The notes: a model not told the origin generated them from the letters alone. A stretch of DNA of 64,000 nt from Phycisphaerae bacterium (GCA_016342495.1 JAEIOG010000016.1:1-64000), one strand, 5' to 3'; counted from the stretch's first letter, positions 35,580-44,846 are shown. Numbers and translations are program-made.

Positions 35580-35615
35580 CAGCCAGCTAAAGCAAAACAA
35601 TGTTTTAGCTGGCTG
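35580..35615. terminator. bidirectional terminator between gnd and the LipM-like gene
   Basis: CAGCCAGCTAAA (35580-35591) pairs with TTTAGCTGGCTG (35604-35615), a perfect 12-bp stem, lying between two convergent genes. Confidence 0.8.
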
Positions 35616-35647
35616 TTCTGTATTGTGGCTTGAATGCTGTTGCGGGG

Positions 35648-36391
35648 TTAGCGTTGTGCGTTCCAGTTGTCGCCTGAGTATTTGTTTTGGAGTTCGGTGG
35701 CCAGGTTTTTTTCGTTTGGTGTTATTGATTCATGTTCGATATTCATATCAAGCTGGATAGCGATGAGATTTGCGGTGTCCTGCATGAAAATATTAGTGTC
35801 AAATTCGGGGCAGATTTTTTTTATTTCGGCACAGGGCTGCTGCTGGTAATGCCTTTTCAGGATTAATGAGCCATGCTGCAGGACGGCGTTGTTTAAACGT
35901 CGCTGGGCCGAGCCGAGGACTTTGTCATCGGCAATGACCAGATCGAGTTTGTGGCCTCGAGCAAAGCAGAAGAACGGGCCTCGTTGAGAGTTGCCATCGT
36001 CGCTGGTGCCGCGATATTGGATAGGGATGTTCCATGTGGCCATCGCTTTGATATAGCAGGCATGGACGAGGGTATACATATCTTCTATAGCTGCGGCGGA
36101 TTTATTTGTGGTTGGCAGAATCAGAGAATAAGTCAGTTCATCATCATGTAAGATCGCACCGCCACCGGTTTGGCGACGGACGACGGGCATGTCGGTTATC
36201 TGGGTGTCTTGTTGTTTGTGCTGGTCGATTTTCTGAAAATACCCCAGGGAGATAGTAGGTTGATCCCATTGGTAGAAACGCAGGGTGGGGGGGCTTTGGC
36301 CGTTATTTACTTCGTTAAGGATTGCCTCGTCGATAGCCATATTGGTGGCACCGGGAAGGGGACCGTCGATTAATAAGCGTAGTGTTTCCAT
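35648..36391 (-). CDS. lipoate/octanoate-protein ligase or transferase (LipM/LplA family)
   Basis: 247 residues of the biotin/lipoate transferase fold. RRQTGGGAILHDDELTYSL contains the lipoyl-binding RxTGGG motif, and PFFCFARGHKLDL with SAQRR matches LipM-type octanoyltransferases with catalytic Cys. It probably attaches octanoyl (from octanoyl-ACP) to E2 or GcvH proteins prior to LipA sulfur insertion. It lacks the C-terminal accessory domain of LplA. It stands alone, convergent with gnd. LipM versus ligase cannot be settled from sequence alone. Confidence 0.83.
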   Translation of the reverse strand: METLRLLIDGPLPGATNMAIDEAILNEVNNGQSPPTLRFYQWDQPTISLGYFQKIDQHKQQDTQITDMPVVRRQTGGGAILHDDELTYSLILPTTNKSAAAIEDMYTLVHACYIKAMATWNIPIQYRGTSDDGNSQRGPFFCFARGHKLDLVIADDKVLGSAQRRLNNAVLQHGSLILKRHYQQQPCAEIKKICPEFDTNIFMQDTANLIAIQLDMNIEHESITPNEKNLATELQNKYSGDNWNAQR

Positions 36392-36431
36392 GGGGGTATT
36401 ATAGCAGAAAAGTGAGTGAGTAAGAAATAAA

Positions 36432-36461
36432 AAAGGCTACCGATATTAATCGATAGCCTTT
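36432..36461 (-). terminator. terminator of the membrane pyrophosphatase gene
   Basis: AAAGGCTACCGAT (36432-36444) pairs with ATCGATAGCCTTT (36449-36461), one mismatch. A-run on the outer left gives a T-run in the minus transcript. Confidence 0.75.
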
Positions 36462-36508
36462 GATTTTTATATAACAACCCTATACGCGAAGCAGTGGGTT
36501 GTAGTTGC

Positions 36509-39145
36509 TTACATGCCGAGCTTTTCAGCGATGATTGGAGCGTATTTGACGATCAGACCGGCAAATACAACTGAAACCATAGACATCAGCTTGATCAGGA
36601 TGTTAAGCGAAGGGCCGGAAGTATCTTTGAACGGATCACCAACGGTATCGCCAACAACAGAAGCTTTGTGAGCGTCTGAGCCTTTGCCACCATGTTGACC
36701 AGATTCGATATACTTCTTAGCATTATCCCATGCACCACCAGCGTTAGCCATGAAGATCGCCATTGCGAAACCAGAGACCAGACCACCAGCAAGGAGGCCA
36801 AGTACACCAGCAACATCAAGGAACAAACCAACAAGGATTGGCACAGTAAGAGCCAATAGCGAAGGCAGGATCATTTCTTTTTGAGCACCAGCCACCGAGA
36901 TATCTACACACTTAGCATATTCAGGTTCAGCTTTGCCTTCAAGAATACCAGGGATTTCACGGAACTGACGACGCACTTCGTGAACCATAGCCATTGCAGC
37001 ACGTCCAACAGCTTTCATTGTCATAGCTGAGAATAAAAATACCAGCAATACACCAGAGAACAAGCCACAAAGCACTTTAGGATTCATCAGGTTTACCCCA
37101 TAGAAGTCCATGTATTGTCTAAGTGAAGCTTGTGGAGAAGCGACAAAGGCAAACAAGTGAGTGTTGGTTTCTTCACCATCGGTATAGCTAAATTCAGTTT
37201 CGATAACATTTTTAGCATCAGCATTTTCTGTGTTGATGACAAATTCGAATTTGTCACCATTTTGAGGAGCAAATTCTTTTTTGATTGGAGAAAGGTTCAT
37301 GAAAGCATGGCCTTCGAAGATGGCTTTGCCTTCATTTGGACCTTTTTTATAAGTTTCTTCAGTCTTTTCAAGGACAACAACTTTGTTTGCACCAATGTAG
37401 TATGCAGCATTATCTTCCAGTTCGCTGTAGTTAGCGTCAGCCATGGTTGCAACAAAAGCATGAGCTTCATGATTTTGTCCTAGACGAACTTCTTCGACAT
37501 AAGCGGCAAGGAGGGCAAGTGCGGTAAGAGCGGCAGAACCGATCGCGAAACCTTTACCCATAGCAGCGGTTGTATTACCAAGAGAATCAAGAGCATCAGT
37601 TTTTTGACGAACTGAAGGATCCTGGCCAGTCATTTCAGCGTTACCGCCAGCATTATCAGCGATAGGACCATAAGCATCAGTTGCAAGGGTGATACCCAAA
37701 GTTGCCAGCATAGAAACAGCTGCGATACCAACACCGTAAAGACCTAGAAGTGTGCTTTCGCCACCACCAGCTAAGCTGTAAGCGAGAATGATAGCAACGA
37801 TAACAGTTAATAGCGACATCCATGTGGATTTCATACCTTCTGCAAGACCAGAGATAATAACGGTAGCAGCACCGGTTTCAGCATTTTTAGCAACTTCTTT
37901 GGTAGGAGCAAAGTCATATGAAGTATAGATTTCGGTAGCTTTGCCAATGACAAGCCCCGAAAGCATACCTACAATGATCGCACCCCAGATACCCATCCAG
38001 CTAACACCTTCGATGTCACCTAGAATATACCAGCATATAGGGCCTGCAGCAGCGATGATGAAAAGACTTGAACCGAAAACGCCACGCATAAGAGCAGCCA
38101 TCAGCTGTTTCATGGAAGCGCCATCTTTGGTCTTAACCATATAGATACCAACGATTGAAAGAATGATACCGACAGCAGCAAGAACCATAGGAGCAGCAAT
38201 CATCTTTAGAACTTCAGCTTTGCCAAGACCTAGTGAAACAGCAGCAGATACACCCAAAGCAGCGGTAGCAAGGATAGAACCACAATATGATTCATACAGG
38301 TCAGCACCCATGCCAGCTACATCACCAACATTATCGCCAACATTATCAGCGATAGTTGCAGGGTTACGTGGATCATCTTCTGGAATACCAGCTTCAACTT
38401 TGCCAACTAAGTCAGCACCAACGTCAGCAGCTTTGGTGTAGATACCACCACCAACACGAGCGAATAAAGCCTGTGATGAAGCACCCATACCAAAAGTAAG
38501 CATAACAACAGTGATTTCAACAAGAGACATATCAGTGAAGTGACTAAGGCCAAGGAACCATAGAGAGATATCCAAAAGACCAAAACCAACAACCACCATA
38601 CCCATAACAGCACCAGCACGGAATGCGACTTGAAGACCTTTATCAAGACCTTGTTTCACAGCCTGAGTTGTACGGTTAGATGCCATCGTCGCAGTTTTCA
38701 TGCCGATGTAGCCACAGATACCACTGAAGATACCACCGGATAGGAAAGCGACAAAAACGATTTTGTGCTGAAGACCAGCCTGGCCCATGATGTACAAAAT
38801 CGCACTAACGACGATAAAGAAGACAGCAACAACTTTGTATTGACGTTTTAGGTAAGCCATAGCACCAGCGGTAACGTGACCGGCGATTTCTACCATTCTG
38901 GCATCACCGGGGTCAGCTTTTTTGACTTCACCATAGAATTTAATAGCAAATATCAGTGCGAGTACAGACATGGCAGGTGCAAGCCACCAAATCAATGGGA
39001 TATCTCCGACTGAGCCCGTTAGATCATTGTTCACAGTTTCAACAGCCAGATCAGATCCATCCTGGGCCATTGCTACAGTTGTTGTCAACGCTGTAAAGAT
39101 AACTGCAACGATAAGCAGCCAGCGCCAATTTTTTAGTTGTCTCAC
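36509..39145 (-). CDS. hppA: membrane-bound ion-translocating pyrophosphatase with large insertion
   Basis: Couples pyrophosphate hydrolysis to H+ or Na+ pumping. 878 residues from a GTG at 39145 with GGAG 7 bases upstream; the upstream ATG at 39193 is not supported. Many transmembrane helices. PPi-site motifs: DVGADLVGKVEAGIPEDDPR (241-260), DNVGDNVGD (267-275), TDAYGPIADNAGGNAEM (489-505). GNTTAA (523-528) with Ala, not Lys, at the diagnostic site indicates the K+-dependent subclass. An insertion of about 120 hydrophilic residues (about 560-680) separates this helix from VNLMNPKVLCGLFSG; normal family members lack it. The N-terminus may be a cleavable signal peptide (ends VAMAQDGS). Confidence 0.94.
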   Translation of the reverse strand: MRQLKNWRWLLIVAVIFTALTTTVAMAQDGSDLAVETVNNDLTGSVGDIPLIWWLAPAMSVLALIFAIKFYGEVKKADPGDARMVEIAGHVTAGAMAYLKRQYKVVAVFFIVVSAILYIMGQAGLQHKIVFVAFLSGGIFSGICGYIGMKTATMASNRTTQAVKQGLDKGLQVAFRAGAVMGMVVVGFGLLDISLWFLGLSHFTDMSLVEITVVMLTFGMGASSQALFARVGGGIYTKAADVGADLVGKVEAGIPEDDPRNPATIADNVGDNVGDVAGMGADLYESYCGSILATAALGVSAAVSLGLGKAEVLKMIAAPMVLAAVGIILSIVGIYMVKTKDGASMKQLMAALMRGVFGSSLFIIAAAGPICWYILGDIEGVSWMGIWGAIIVGMLSGLVIGKATEIYTSYDFAPTKEVAKNAETGAATVIISGLAEGMKSTWMSLLTVIVAIILAYSLAGGGESTLLGLYGVGIAAVSMLATLGITLATDAYGPIADNAGGNAEMTGQDPSVRQKTDALDSLGNTTAAMGKGFAIGSAALTALALLAAYVEEVRLGQNHEAHAFVATMADANYSELEDNAAYYIGANKVVVLEKTEETYKKGPNEGKAIFEGHAFMNLSPIKKEFAPQNGDKFEFVINTENADAKNVIETEFSYTDGEETNTHLFAFVASPQASLRQYMDFYGVNLMNPKVLCGLFSGVLLVFLFSAMTMKAVGRAAMAMVHEVRRQFREIPGILEGKAEPEYAKCVDISVAGAQKEMILPSLLALTVPILVGLFLDVAGVLGLLAGGLVSGFAMAIFMANAGGAWDNAKKYIESGQHGGKGSDAHKASVVGDTVGDPFKDTSGPSLNILIKLMSMVSVVFAGLIVKYAPIIAEKLGM

Positions 39146-39632
39146 AATATACTCCTTAAAAAAACAATAGTAATTGAAAATATAGTTACACATTATGCCC
39201 GTTATTTACAAAATTGGGCATTAAATTCAGAAATATCAGCCTATAGGTTATAAAACAGGGGGACAGTTTTATTCACTTTTTATGGGACATTTTGCAAGAG
39301 GCAAAAAGTCCTATTTGGTAAGACCTAAAGCTGGGAGTTACTCAAGATAGGGAATCAGGTCTTATTTACCTGTTCCTTATTATCGGCATCTTTATGTTTT
39401 GCTAACCAGCTAATATTGTATGTGACTTTAATAAAAACCACAAAAACTCTGATTTACACTTAAAAAAAACGCCTTTTTCGCAAGTTTTCGCCAAAAAGAC
39501 GTTTTTGAAGTTTAATTTCAGAGACATTTTTTTACTAAAACCCTATATCTGTGGTAAAACTGAGTTATCAGGTCTGAAAACAGCGTTATTAGCGGCATTT
39601 AGCAATATTTTGGCGCATAGGCTATAGTAAGC
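39146..39632. other. hppA-rpsU intergenic region
   Basis: 487 AT-rich bases. It contains the rpsU terminator hairpin and presumably the hppA promoter. No additional gene is seen. Confidence 0.4.
39465..39506 (-). terminator. terminator of rpsU
   Basis: AAAAACGCCTTTTT (39465-39478) pairs with AAAAAGACGTTTTT (39493-39506), one mismatch; loop of 14 bases. T-rich in both directions. Confidence 0.75.
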
Positions 39633-39803
39633 TTAGTTTAAAGGGCGACTTTTGCGTGAGCGACGGCGATTTTTTTCAGAAGGCTTTTCATAATAGCTCT
39701 GTTTTTTGATATCTTTTATTAGGCCTTCTTTTTCGCACATTTTTTTAAAACGTTTGAGCATCTGTTGGATACTCTCGCTACCGCGTGCCTTGACTTTTAT
39801 CAT
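39633..39803 (-). CDS. rpsU: 30S ribosomal protein S21 (bS21)
   Basis: 56 residues: MIKVKARGSESIQQMLKRF, then KKMCEKEGLIKDIKK, SYYEKPSEK and an Arg/Lys-rich tail NRRRSRKSRPLN. This matches bS21 throughout, a small protein at the mRNA exit region of the 30S subunit important for initiation. GGAGTG lies upstream of the ATG. The gene is alone with its own terminator. Confidence 0.93.
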   Translation of the reverse strand: MIKVKARGSESIQQMLKRFKKMCEKEGLIKDIKKQSYYEKPSEKNRRRSRKSRPLN

Positions 39804-40136
39804 TCAATCACACTCCAAAATACATTTGAGTTTAGTTAGTTAACGCTACATTGCGTATAAAACTGAGCTTATTTCGGCCCAGACAACAAAGTTTCATTAG
39901 TTTATGGCTTTTTTGAATTTCTTCAAGCAAAATCGGGAATATTTCGTTAATAAAATCAAAAATTTTGTTATTTGTAATTTAATTAGTTTTTTTTGGGATT
40001 GAGATTGATATTACCCCTACCGTCTGGAAGGCCCAGTATCCAATAAATATTTGCAGTATTGACAAAATATAAGTTTTTTGATTATTATATAGTTTTATCT
40101 GACTGTAATTAAAAGTTTTAGCAAGGAATAAAAGGT
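39804..40136. other. divergent intergenic region between rpsU and the thioesterase gene
   Basis: 333 AT-rich bases with no repeat or gene seen. It contains the promoter at 40059-40088. Confidence 0.4.
40059..40088 (+). promoter_or_regulatory. promoter of the thioesterase gene
   Basis: Consensus TTGACA (40059-40064), 18 bases, TATTAT (40083-40088); about 50 bases before the start codon. Confidence 0.55.
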
Positions 40137-40538
40137 ATGGCAGAGTCGATTAATGAATGTACGATTGAGACACGGGTGCGGTATTATGAGGTTGATCGTC
40201 AGAACGCAGTGCATCATAGTAATTACGCTCGCTATTTTGAGATGGGTCGAACCGAGCTTTTGCGACAAAATGGGATGGATTATAAGGATCTGGAAGATGC
40301 TGGCTGTATGTTGGTGGTAGCGAAGCTGGATTGCCGGTTTAAATATCCGGCTACTTATGATGAAATTTTGAAGATTACCACGAAAGTAACTAAAACTGAC
40401 CGGGTGCGGATCGAACATTACTATAAGATTACCCGGGCATCTGATGGCCATCTGTTATGCGATGGCAATACGACGCTGGTGCATGTCAATAGAGAAGGGA
40501 AATTGCAGGCATTGCCGGAATTTTTAGGTAGAGATTAA
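40137..40538 (+). CDS. acyl-CoA thioesterase, YbgC/4HBT family
   Basis: 133-residue hot-dog-fold protein. VRYYEVDRQNAVHHSNYARYFE is the YbgC signature (split here: Asp in EVDRQNAVHH is the catalytic residue), followed by KYPATYDEIL and HVNREGKLQALP. Family members hydrolyse short-chain or hydroxybenzoyl acyl-CoAs; some act with the Tol-Pal system, which is not nearby. Single gene. Specificity unknown. Confidence 0.88.
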   Translation: MAESINECTIETRVRYYEVDRQNAVHHSNYARYFEMGRTELLRQNGMDYKDLEDAGCMLVVAKLDCRFKYPATYDEILKITTKVTKTDRVRIEHYYKITRASDGHLLCDGNTTLVHVNREGKLQALPEFLGRD

Positions 40539-40590
40539 GCGTCTTGTTTTGTATTGAAAAATGGACGGATGTACTCATGGAGTTTAAGAT

Positions 40591-41442
40591 ATGAATAATA
40601 AATGTTTTGTATTCTTTAATTATTTGGCGATTATGTTTGCTTGTTTGGCAATGGTAGTTTCTTTATCGTCCTGCAAATTATGCGGTTTGGATTCCGGTAA
40701 AGCCAAATCTTTCACATTTGTTCAAATCAGCGATACTCAACTGGGTTTTTCTGAATATCAACAGGACATAGATTCATTCAGGCAGGCGGTAAAACAAATT
40801 AATGATCTGGATCCGAGTTTTGTGGTTATTTGCGGCGACCTGGTGCACAATGCTAGCGATAAAACATTTTCTGATTTTAAGGAGATCAGGAATTCTTTTA
40901 ATATGCCATGTTACTGCGTCCCTGGCAATCATGATATTGGCAATAAGCCAACCCTTGATTCATTAAGTCGTTACCGCAGGTTTGTTGGTGAAGATTATTT
41001 TGTAGTTGAGTATGGCATTGCTACTTTGGTATTCCTGAATACGCAGATAATAAAAGAAGAAATAGAAAAAGAATCTGATAAGCAGGATATGTGGCTGACG
41101 GAAAGGCTAAAGATTGCTGCTGATAAAGGGCACAAGATTTTCGTTATAGGGCATTATCCTTTATTCTGTAAGAAGCCAGATGAACCAGATGAATATATGA
41201 ATTTACCTGTTGAAAAGCGCAAGGGGATTTTGAGTCTTTTTGATCAATATAAGGTGACGGCATTTTTGCATGGTCATACCCACATGCTGACTATAAATAA
41301 CTATAATGGTATTATGATGGTTGGGGCTGAAACAACCAGCAAAAACTTTGATAAGAGGCCCCTGGGATTTAGATTGTGGCATGTAGTCGATAATGTATCG
41401 CTAAGTCACGAGTTTGTCCCATTAAGCAGGTTTGAAGATTAG
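40591..41442 (+). CDS. lipoprotein metallophosphoesterase (calcineurin-like)
   Basis: 283 residues. N-terminal signal with lipobox LSSC (Cys about 28) suggests lipoprotein anchoring. Metal-binding blocks in order: QISDTQLGF (Asp), ICGDLVHNAS (Gly-Asp), VPGNHDIG (Gly-Asn-His-Asp), IGHYPLF (His), and FLHGHTHML (Gly-His-x-His), a complete dinuclear metallophosphoesterase site. The substrate could be a phosphoester, nucleotide or phospholipid released outside the cell. It follows the thioesterase by 52 bases and may be cotranscribed. Confidence 0.88.
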   Translation: MNNKCFVFFNYLAIMFACLAMVVSLSSCKLCGLDSGKAKSFTFVQISDTQLGFSEYQQDIDSFRQAVKQINDLDPSFVVICGDLVHNASDKTFSDFKEIRNSFNMPCYCVPGNHDIGNKPTLDSLSRYRRFVGEDYFVVEYGIATLVFLNTQIIKEEIEKESDKQDMWLTERLKIAADKGHKIFVIGHYPLFCKKPDEPDEYMNLPVEKRKGILSLFDQYKVTAFLHGHTHMLTINNYNGIMMVGAETTSKNFDKRPLGFRLWHVVDNVSLSHEFVPLSRFED

Positions 41443-41805
41443 TTGCATTATGCAAAAAGCCAAACGCCCTAAAACTCTGATGATACGATATGTTTGGCTG
41501 TAGAAACGGGTTTATCGAAGAAATTCCAGTTGCTCAGTGAACATTTGGGCGTCGCTTCATTAAATTAGACGCAGAAGCCAGCTAAAAGTTACAAGAAAAA
41601 TTATAATTTTTTTGAAATACTGAAGTAAATTGAAAAAAGGTGGTTTCGGTGATTTTTGGCTTGTGTCGTGTGGTTTTGGTAGTTATCATATAATGTTCTA
41701 TATTCGTAGGTGTTTTGCGCCTATTTTGTGATAGATTTTAAGAAAATTAATCGCGTTTTGCCCATTTATGGGCATGGAAACGCCAAAAAAAAGCAGGTAA
41801 AAGCA
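41443..41805. other. intergenic region upstream of ffh
   Basis: 363 bases. AGCCAAAC (41458-41465) can pair with GTTTGGCT (41492-41499) over a 26-base loop, a possible terminator of the phosphoesterase gene. A consensus TATAAT lies at 41689-41694 without a good -35. I looked for a signal-recognition-particle RNA and did not find its conserved tetraloop region. Confidence 0.4.
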
Positions 41806-43245
41806 TTGTTTGACGCATTAACCAATAAGTTTAGTGATGTATTTCGAGGCCTAAGCGGCAAGGGCCGTATCAGTGAAGCCAATATTGCTGATGCTATGAG
41901 GCAGGTACGGACGGCTTTGCTGGAAGCTGATGTTAACTACCAGGTAGCAAAGGACTTCTGTGCTTCAGTGCAGGGAAAAGCTCTGGGTGCTGAAGTAATT
42001 AAGAGCTTAAAGCCCGATCAGCTGATGGTCAAGATTGTTCAGGATGAATTGACCGCTTTGATGGGTCCAGTTGATACGAAGATTTATTATGTCAGTCCTG
42101 GGCCAACAATTATATTGATGGCGGGTTTGCAAGGTTCGGGTAAAACTACAACGACAGCAAAATTAGCGAAATACCTGTTAAAACAAAATAAAAAGCCATT
42201 GTTGGTGGCTAATGATTTGCAGCGGCCCGCTGCTATTACGCAGTTGATTACGCTTGGCGAGCAGCTGGGCGTACCTGTGTATAGTGATTTTGAATCCAAA
42301 GATGCCGTTAAGGTTGCCCGTGCGGGTGTCAAAGCGGCTAAAACCAATGGTAATGATGTAGTTATTCTGGATACCGCCGGTCGTTTGCATATTGATAGCG
42401 ATTTGATGGGTGAATTAAAGAATGTCTGCAATGCCGTTGTGCCCCAGCAGATTTTCCTGGTTTGCGATGCGATGACTGGCCAGGATGCGGTCAATAGTGC
42501 CAAAGAGTTTAATGAACAATTAGAGCTTGATGGCGTGATTTTGACAAAACTTGATGGCGATGCTCGCGGTGGTGCGGCGTTATCAGTTAAAGCCGTCACT
42601 GGTAAGCCCATTAAATTTATCGGTGTTGGCGAAAAACTGGATAATCTGGAAGAATTTCATCCCGATAGAATGGCCAGCCGTATCTTAGGTATGGGCGATG
42701 TTATTAGTCTGGTGGAAAAAGCTCAGGAGCAGTTTGACGAAGCTGAAGCCGAGAAAATGCAGGAAAAGATGGCCAAAGGGTCCTTTACCTTCGATGATTT
42801 TCTTAAACAGATGAGTTCGGTCCGTAAAATGGGTGGTATGAAGAGTATTATGAAGCTTATGCCTGGCATGGGTGGCTTAGCTGATATGAACGTTGATGAT
42901 AAGGAAATTAAAAAGATCGAAGGTATTGTCCATTCGATGACCAAAGCTGAACGGGATGATCCGGATTTAATAAGTATCGCAAGACGGCGCAGGATCGCTA
43001 AAGGTTCTGGTACCCAGCCCCATGATGTTTCTGGATTGGTCAAGACTTTTAAGCAGACTCGTGAAATGATGAAGGCTATGAGCAGTATGTCGATGATGGG
43101 GCGTATGAAAGCGATGACCCAGCTGGGCAAGATGGACCCTGGAGCAATGGGCATGGGTGCCCCTGGTGGTGGCAAACTCAAACAGCGATCCAAACGCAAG
43201 AAGGTTGAGCGTAAGAAAAGACCAAAAAAGGGCAAAAAGAGATAA
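41806..43245 (+). CDS. ffh: signal recognition particle protein
   Basis: SRP54 homologue that recognises signal sequences and targets ribosomes to FtsY/Sec. The proposed start is TTG at 41806 (yielding MFDALTNKFSDVF..., as in other Ffh proteins) with CAGG 8 bases upstream; an ATG at 41710 would add 32 unconserved residues. NG domain: GLQGSGKTTTTAKLA (P-loop), DLQRPAA, LDTAGRLHID, TKLDGDARGG. The M domain is methionine-rich (MKLMPGMGGLADM, MMKAMSSMSMMGRMKAM) with RRRRIAKGSG for RNA binding and a strongly basic tail. 479 residues. Confidence 0.94.
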   Translation: MFDALTNKFSDVFRGLSGKGRISEANIADAMRQVRTALLEADVNYQVAKDFCASVQGKALGAEVIKSLKPDQLMVKIVQDELTALMGPVDTKIYYVSPGPTIILMAGLQGSGKTTTTAKLAKYLLKQNKKPLLVANDLQRPAAITQLITLGEQLGVPVYSDFESKDAVKVARAGVKAAKTNGNDVVILDTAGRLHIDSDLMGELKNVCNAVVPQQIFLVCDAMTGQDAVNSAKEFNEQLELDGVILTKLDGDARGGAALSVKAVTGKPIKFIGVGEKLDNLEEFHPDRMASRILGMGDVISLVEKAQEQFDEAEAEKMQEKMAKGSFTFDDFLKQMSSVRKMGGMKSIMKLMPGMGGLADMNVDDKEIKKIEGIVHSMTKAERDDPDLISIARRRRIAKGSGTQPHDVSGLVKTFKQTREMMKAMSSMSMMGRMKAMTQLGKMDPGAMGMGAPGGGKLKQRSKRKKVERKKRPKKGKKR

Positions 43246-43269
43246 TTTGAAGCTTTTGCGTGGTATCAT

Positions 43270-43593
43270 ATGAAGCGGCAATTCGAAAATATAGAAGAAT
43301 ATCTGGAATATGTTGGTCAATGCCGAAAAGGCAGTTTTGGTCCACGGTTTCGGAGTCAGTTTCGCGATAGCAAGGGCACAGCAGAGCTGGCGATGCTTGC
43401 AGCACCAAGCGAGGACGAATTTCAACAGTTCAGTAATGCCGTTAAGGTTATGACTGAAGCAGAGAAGGCTGAGCCGGAGAAATTAAGCGATGGCCAGATT
43501 GCAGATATTGCCCAAAGTTCTGGGGCGACCGTTGGCGTTGTAGGAATATTCATAAATGGTTTTGTATTGTCCCGGAAAAGGACGGCCCAATAG
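43270..43593 (+). CDS. hypothetical protein downstream of ffh
   Basis: 107 residues, 24 bases behind ffh, so probably cotranscribed. The C-terminal half (MTEAEKAEPEKLSDGQIADIAQSSGA) follows the pattern of the Ffh M-domain RNA-binding helix region (MTKAERDDPDL...RRIAKGSG) seen in the gene just upstream, but with acidic/neutral residues instead of the arginines. The N-terminal half has no match that I recognise. It may be a decayed duplication or a small SRP-related protein. Confidence 0.6.
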   Translation: MKRQFENIEEYLEYVGQCRKGSFGPRFRSQFRDSKGTAELAMLAAPSEDEFQQFSNAVKVMTEAEKAEPEKLSDGQIADIAQSSGATVGVVGIFINGFVLSRKRTAQ

Positions 43594-43675
43594 CAGTTTT
43601 TGGTTTCTATTTGTAAAAAAACGTAATAAGTGTAAATTTTTTCAGAAAAAACTATGAATATCTGGAATAAATGTC

Positions 43676-43681
43676 TATAAT
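43676..43681 (+). promoter_or_regulatory. -10 element of the rpsP operon
   Basis: Consensus TATAAT, 126 bases upstream of the rpsP start; the -35 region is not recognisable. The intervening leader is AT-rich. Confidence 0.4.
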
Positions 43682-43806
43682 GCGACGCTTTACCTTATTT
43701 TAAAGGTTTAAGAAGCAATATAAATAGTTAAGAACAAGGCAATTGAGCCTTGAAAATATAATAATTTTAAGTACCTATATTAGTTTTTCTCAACAGGAGA
43801 ATGTAA

Positions 43807-44064
43807 GTGGTAAAAATCAGATTGAAAAGAATGGGTAGAACACACAGTCCGTTCTATCGCATTAATGCAATGGATACTCGCAGCCCTCGCGATGGTAGAG
43901 TTATAGAACAGCTTGGCCATTATGATCCAATGAATAAAGATGAATCCAAGCAGATTCTTCTAAACGAAGAACGTATTCGCTATTGGCTAAGTGTTGGCGC
44001 TCAGGCATCTGATACAGTATGCGATATCCTTAACCGTAATGGTATCGAAGCTACAAAACTGTAA
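43807..44064 (+). CDS. rpsP: 30S ribosomal protein S16 (bS16)
   Basis: 85 residues: MVKIRLKRMGRTHSPFYRIN, DTRSPRDGRVIEQLGHYDPM, ERIRYWLSVGAQASDTV, all typical of bS16. Start is GTG with AGGAG 6-7 bases upstream. It leads the rpsP-trmD-rplS operon; rimM, normally second, is absent. Confidence 0.97.
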   Translation: MVKIRLKRMGRTHSPFYRINAMDTRSPRDGRVIEQLGHYDPMNKDESKQILLNEERIRYWLSVGAQASDTVCDILNRNGIEATKL

Positions 44065-44066
44065 AG

Positions 44067-44744
44067 ATGCAAATCGATATACTGAGCTTATTTCCGAATA
44101 TGTTTCGGAGCGTTTTTGGTGAATCGATTATAAAACGTGCCTGTAATTCGGAGCTGGTTGAGATAAACCTGGTTGATATTCGTGATTATGCGCTGGACAG
44201 TCATCGAAGCGTCGATGACAAGCCTTATGGCGGTGGTCCCGGGATGGTGATGATGTGTCAGCCGGTTTTTGATTGTGTCAAAGATGTATGTTCAAAAGGT
44301 GCTACACCTGATGAGATAATACTGATGACGCCTCAGGGCGTACCTTTTAATCAGGGTTTGGCAAGAGAACTGGTCGCCAAGAGGCGATTGGTATTGATTG
44401 CAGGCCATTATGAAGGTTTTGATGAGCGGATCAGAGAGCATTTAGCGACAATGGAAATTTCGCTGGGTGATTTTGTACTCAGTGGCGGTGAAATACCGGC
44501 GATGGCGATAACTGATGCTTTAATCAGGTTGATACCTGGAGCGTTGGGTCATGCTGAAGCGACTCATGAAGAATCCTTTAGCGAAAATACGCTGGAATAT
44601 CCGCAATATACCCGACCTGCGGTTTACCGTGATCTGGCAGTGCCAGAGATGTTGCTTTCAGGCCATCATGGTAATATTAAGCAATGGCGCAGTGAGCAGG
44701 CATTAGAAAGAACCAGGCAGCGCAGGCCTGATTTACTTGAATAA
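44067..44744 (+). CDS. trmD: tRNA (guanine-37-N1)-methyltransferase
   Basis: Methylates G37 next to the anticodon to prevent frameshifting. 225 residues with the knotted SPOUT fold: DIRDYALDSHRSVDDKPYGG, GGPGMVMMCQPV, AGHYEGFDERI, LGDFVLSGGEI, PGALGHAEATHEESF. It begins 2 bases after rpsP's stop, so it is translationally coupled. The stop codon adjoins a GGCATAAGG repeat. Confidence 0.96.
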   Translation: MQIDILSLFPNMFRSVFGESIIKRACNSELVEINLVDIRDYALDSHRSVDDKPYGGGPGMVMMCQPVFDCVKDVCSKGATPDEIILMTPQGVPFNQGLARELVAKRRLVLIAGHYEGFDERIREHLATMEISLGDFVLSGGEIPAMAITDALIRLIPGALGHAEATHEESFSENTLEYPQYTRPAVYRDLAVPEMLLSGHHGNIKQWRSEQALERTRQRRPDLLE

Positions 44745-44766
44745 GGCAAAAGGCATAAGGCAAAAG
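44743..44766 (+). repeat. GGCAAAAGGCATAAGG repeat at the trmD 3' end
   Basis: The same unit as at 2437-2580 and 46710-46750. It overlaps the end of trmD by two bases. Confidence 0.7.
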
Positions 44767-44846
44767 TTTTTGCCAGTAAATGCTGATTTGAGATAATAAT
44801 AGTGACGTTTCGGCGTCATAGCTTTTTGAATAATTGGAGCAAAAAA

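Noticed and set aside
41443-41805. SRP RNA gene upstream of ffh
   Set aside because: The conserved helix-8 motif was not found.
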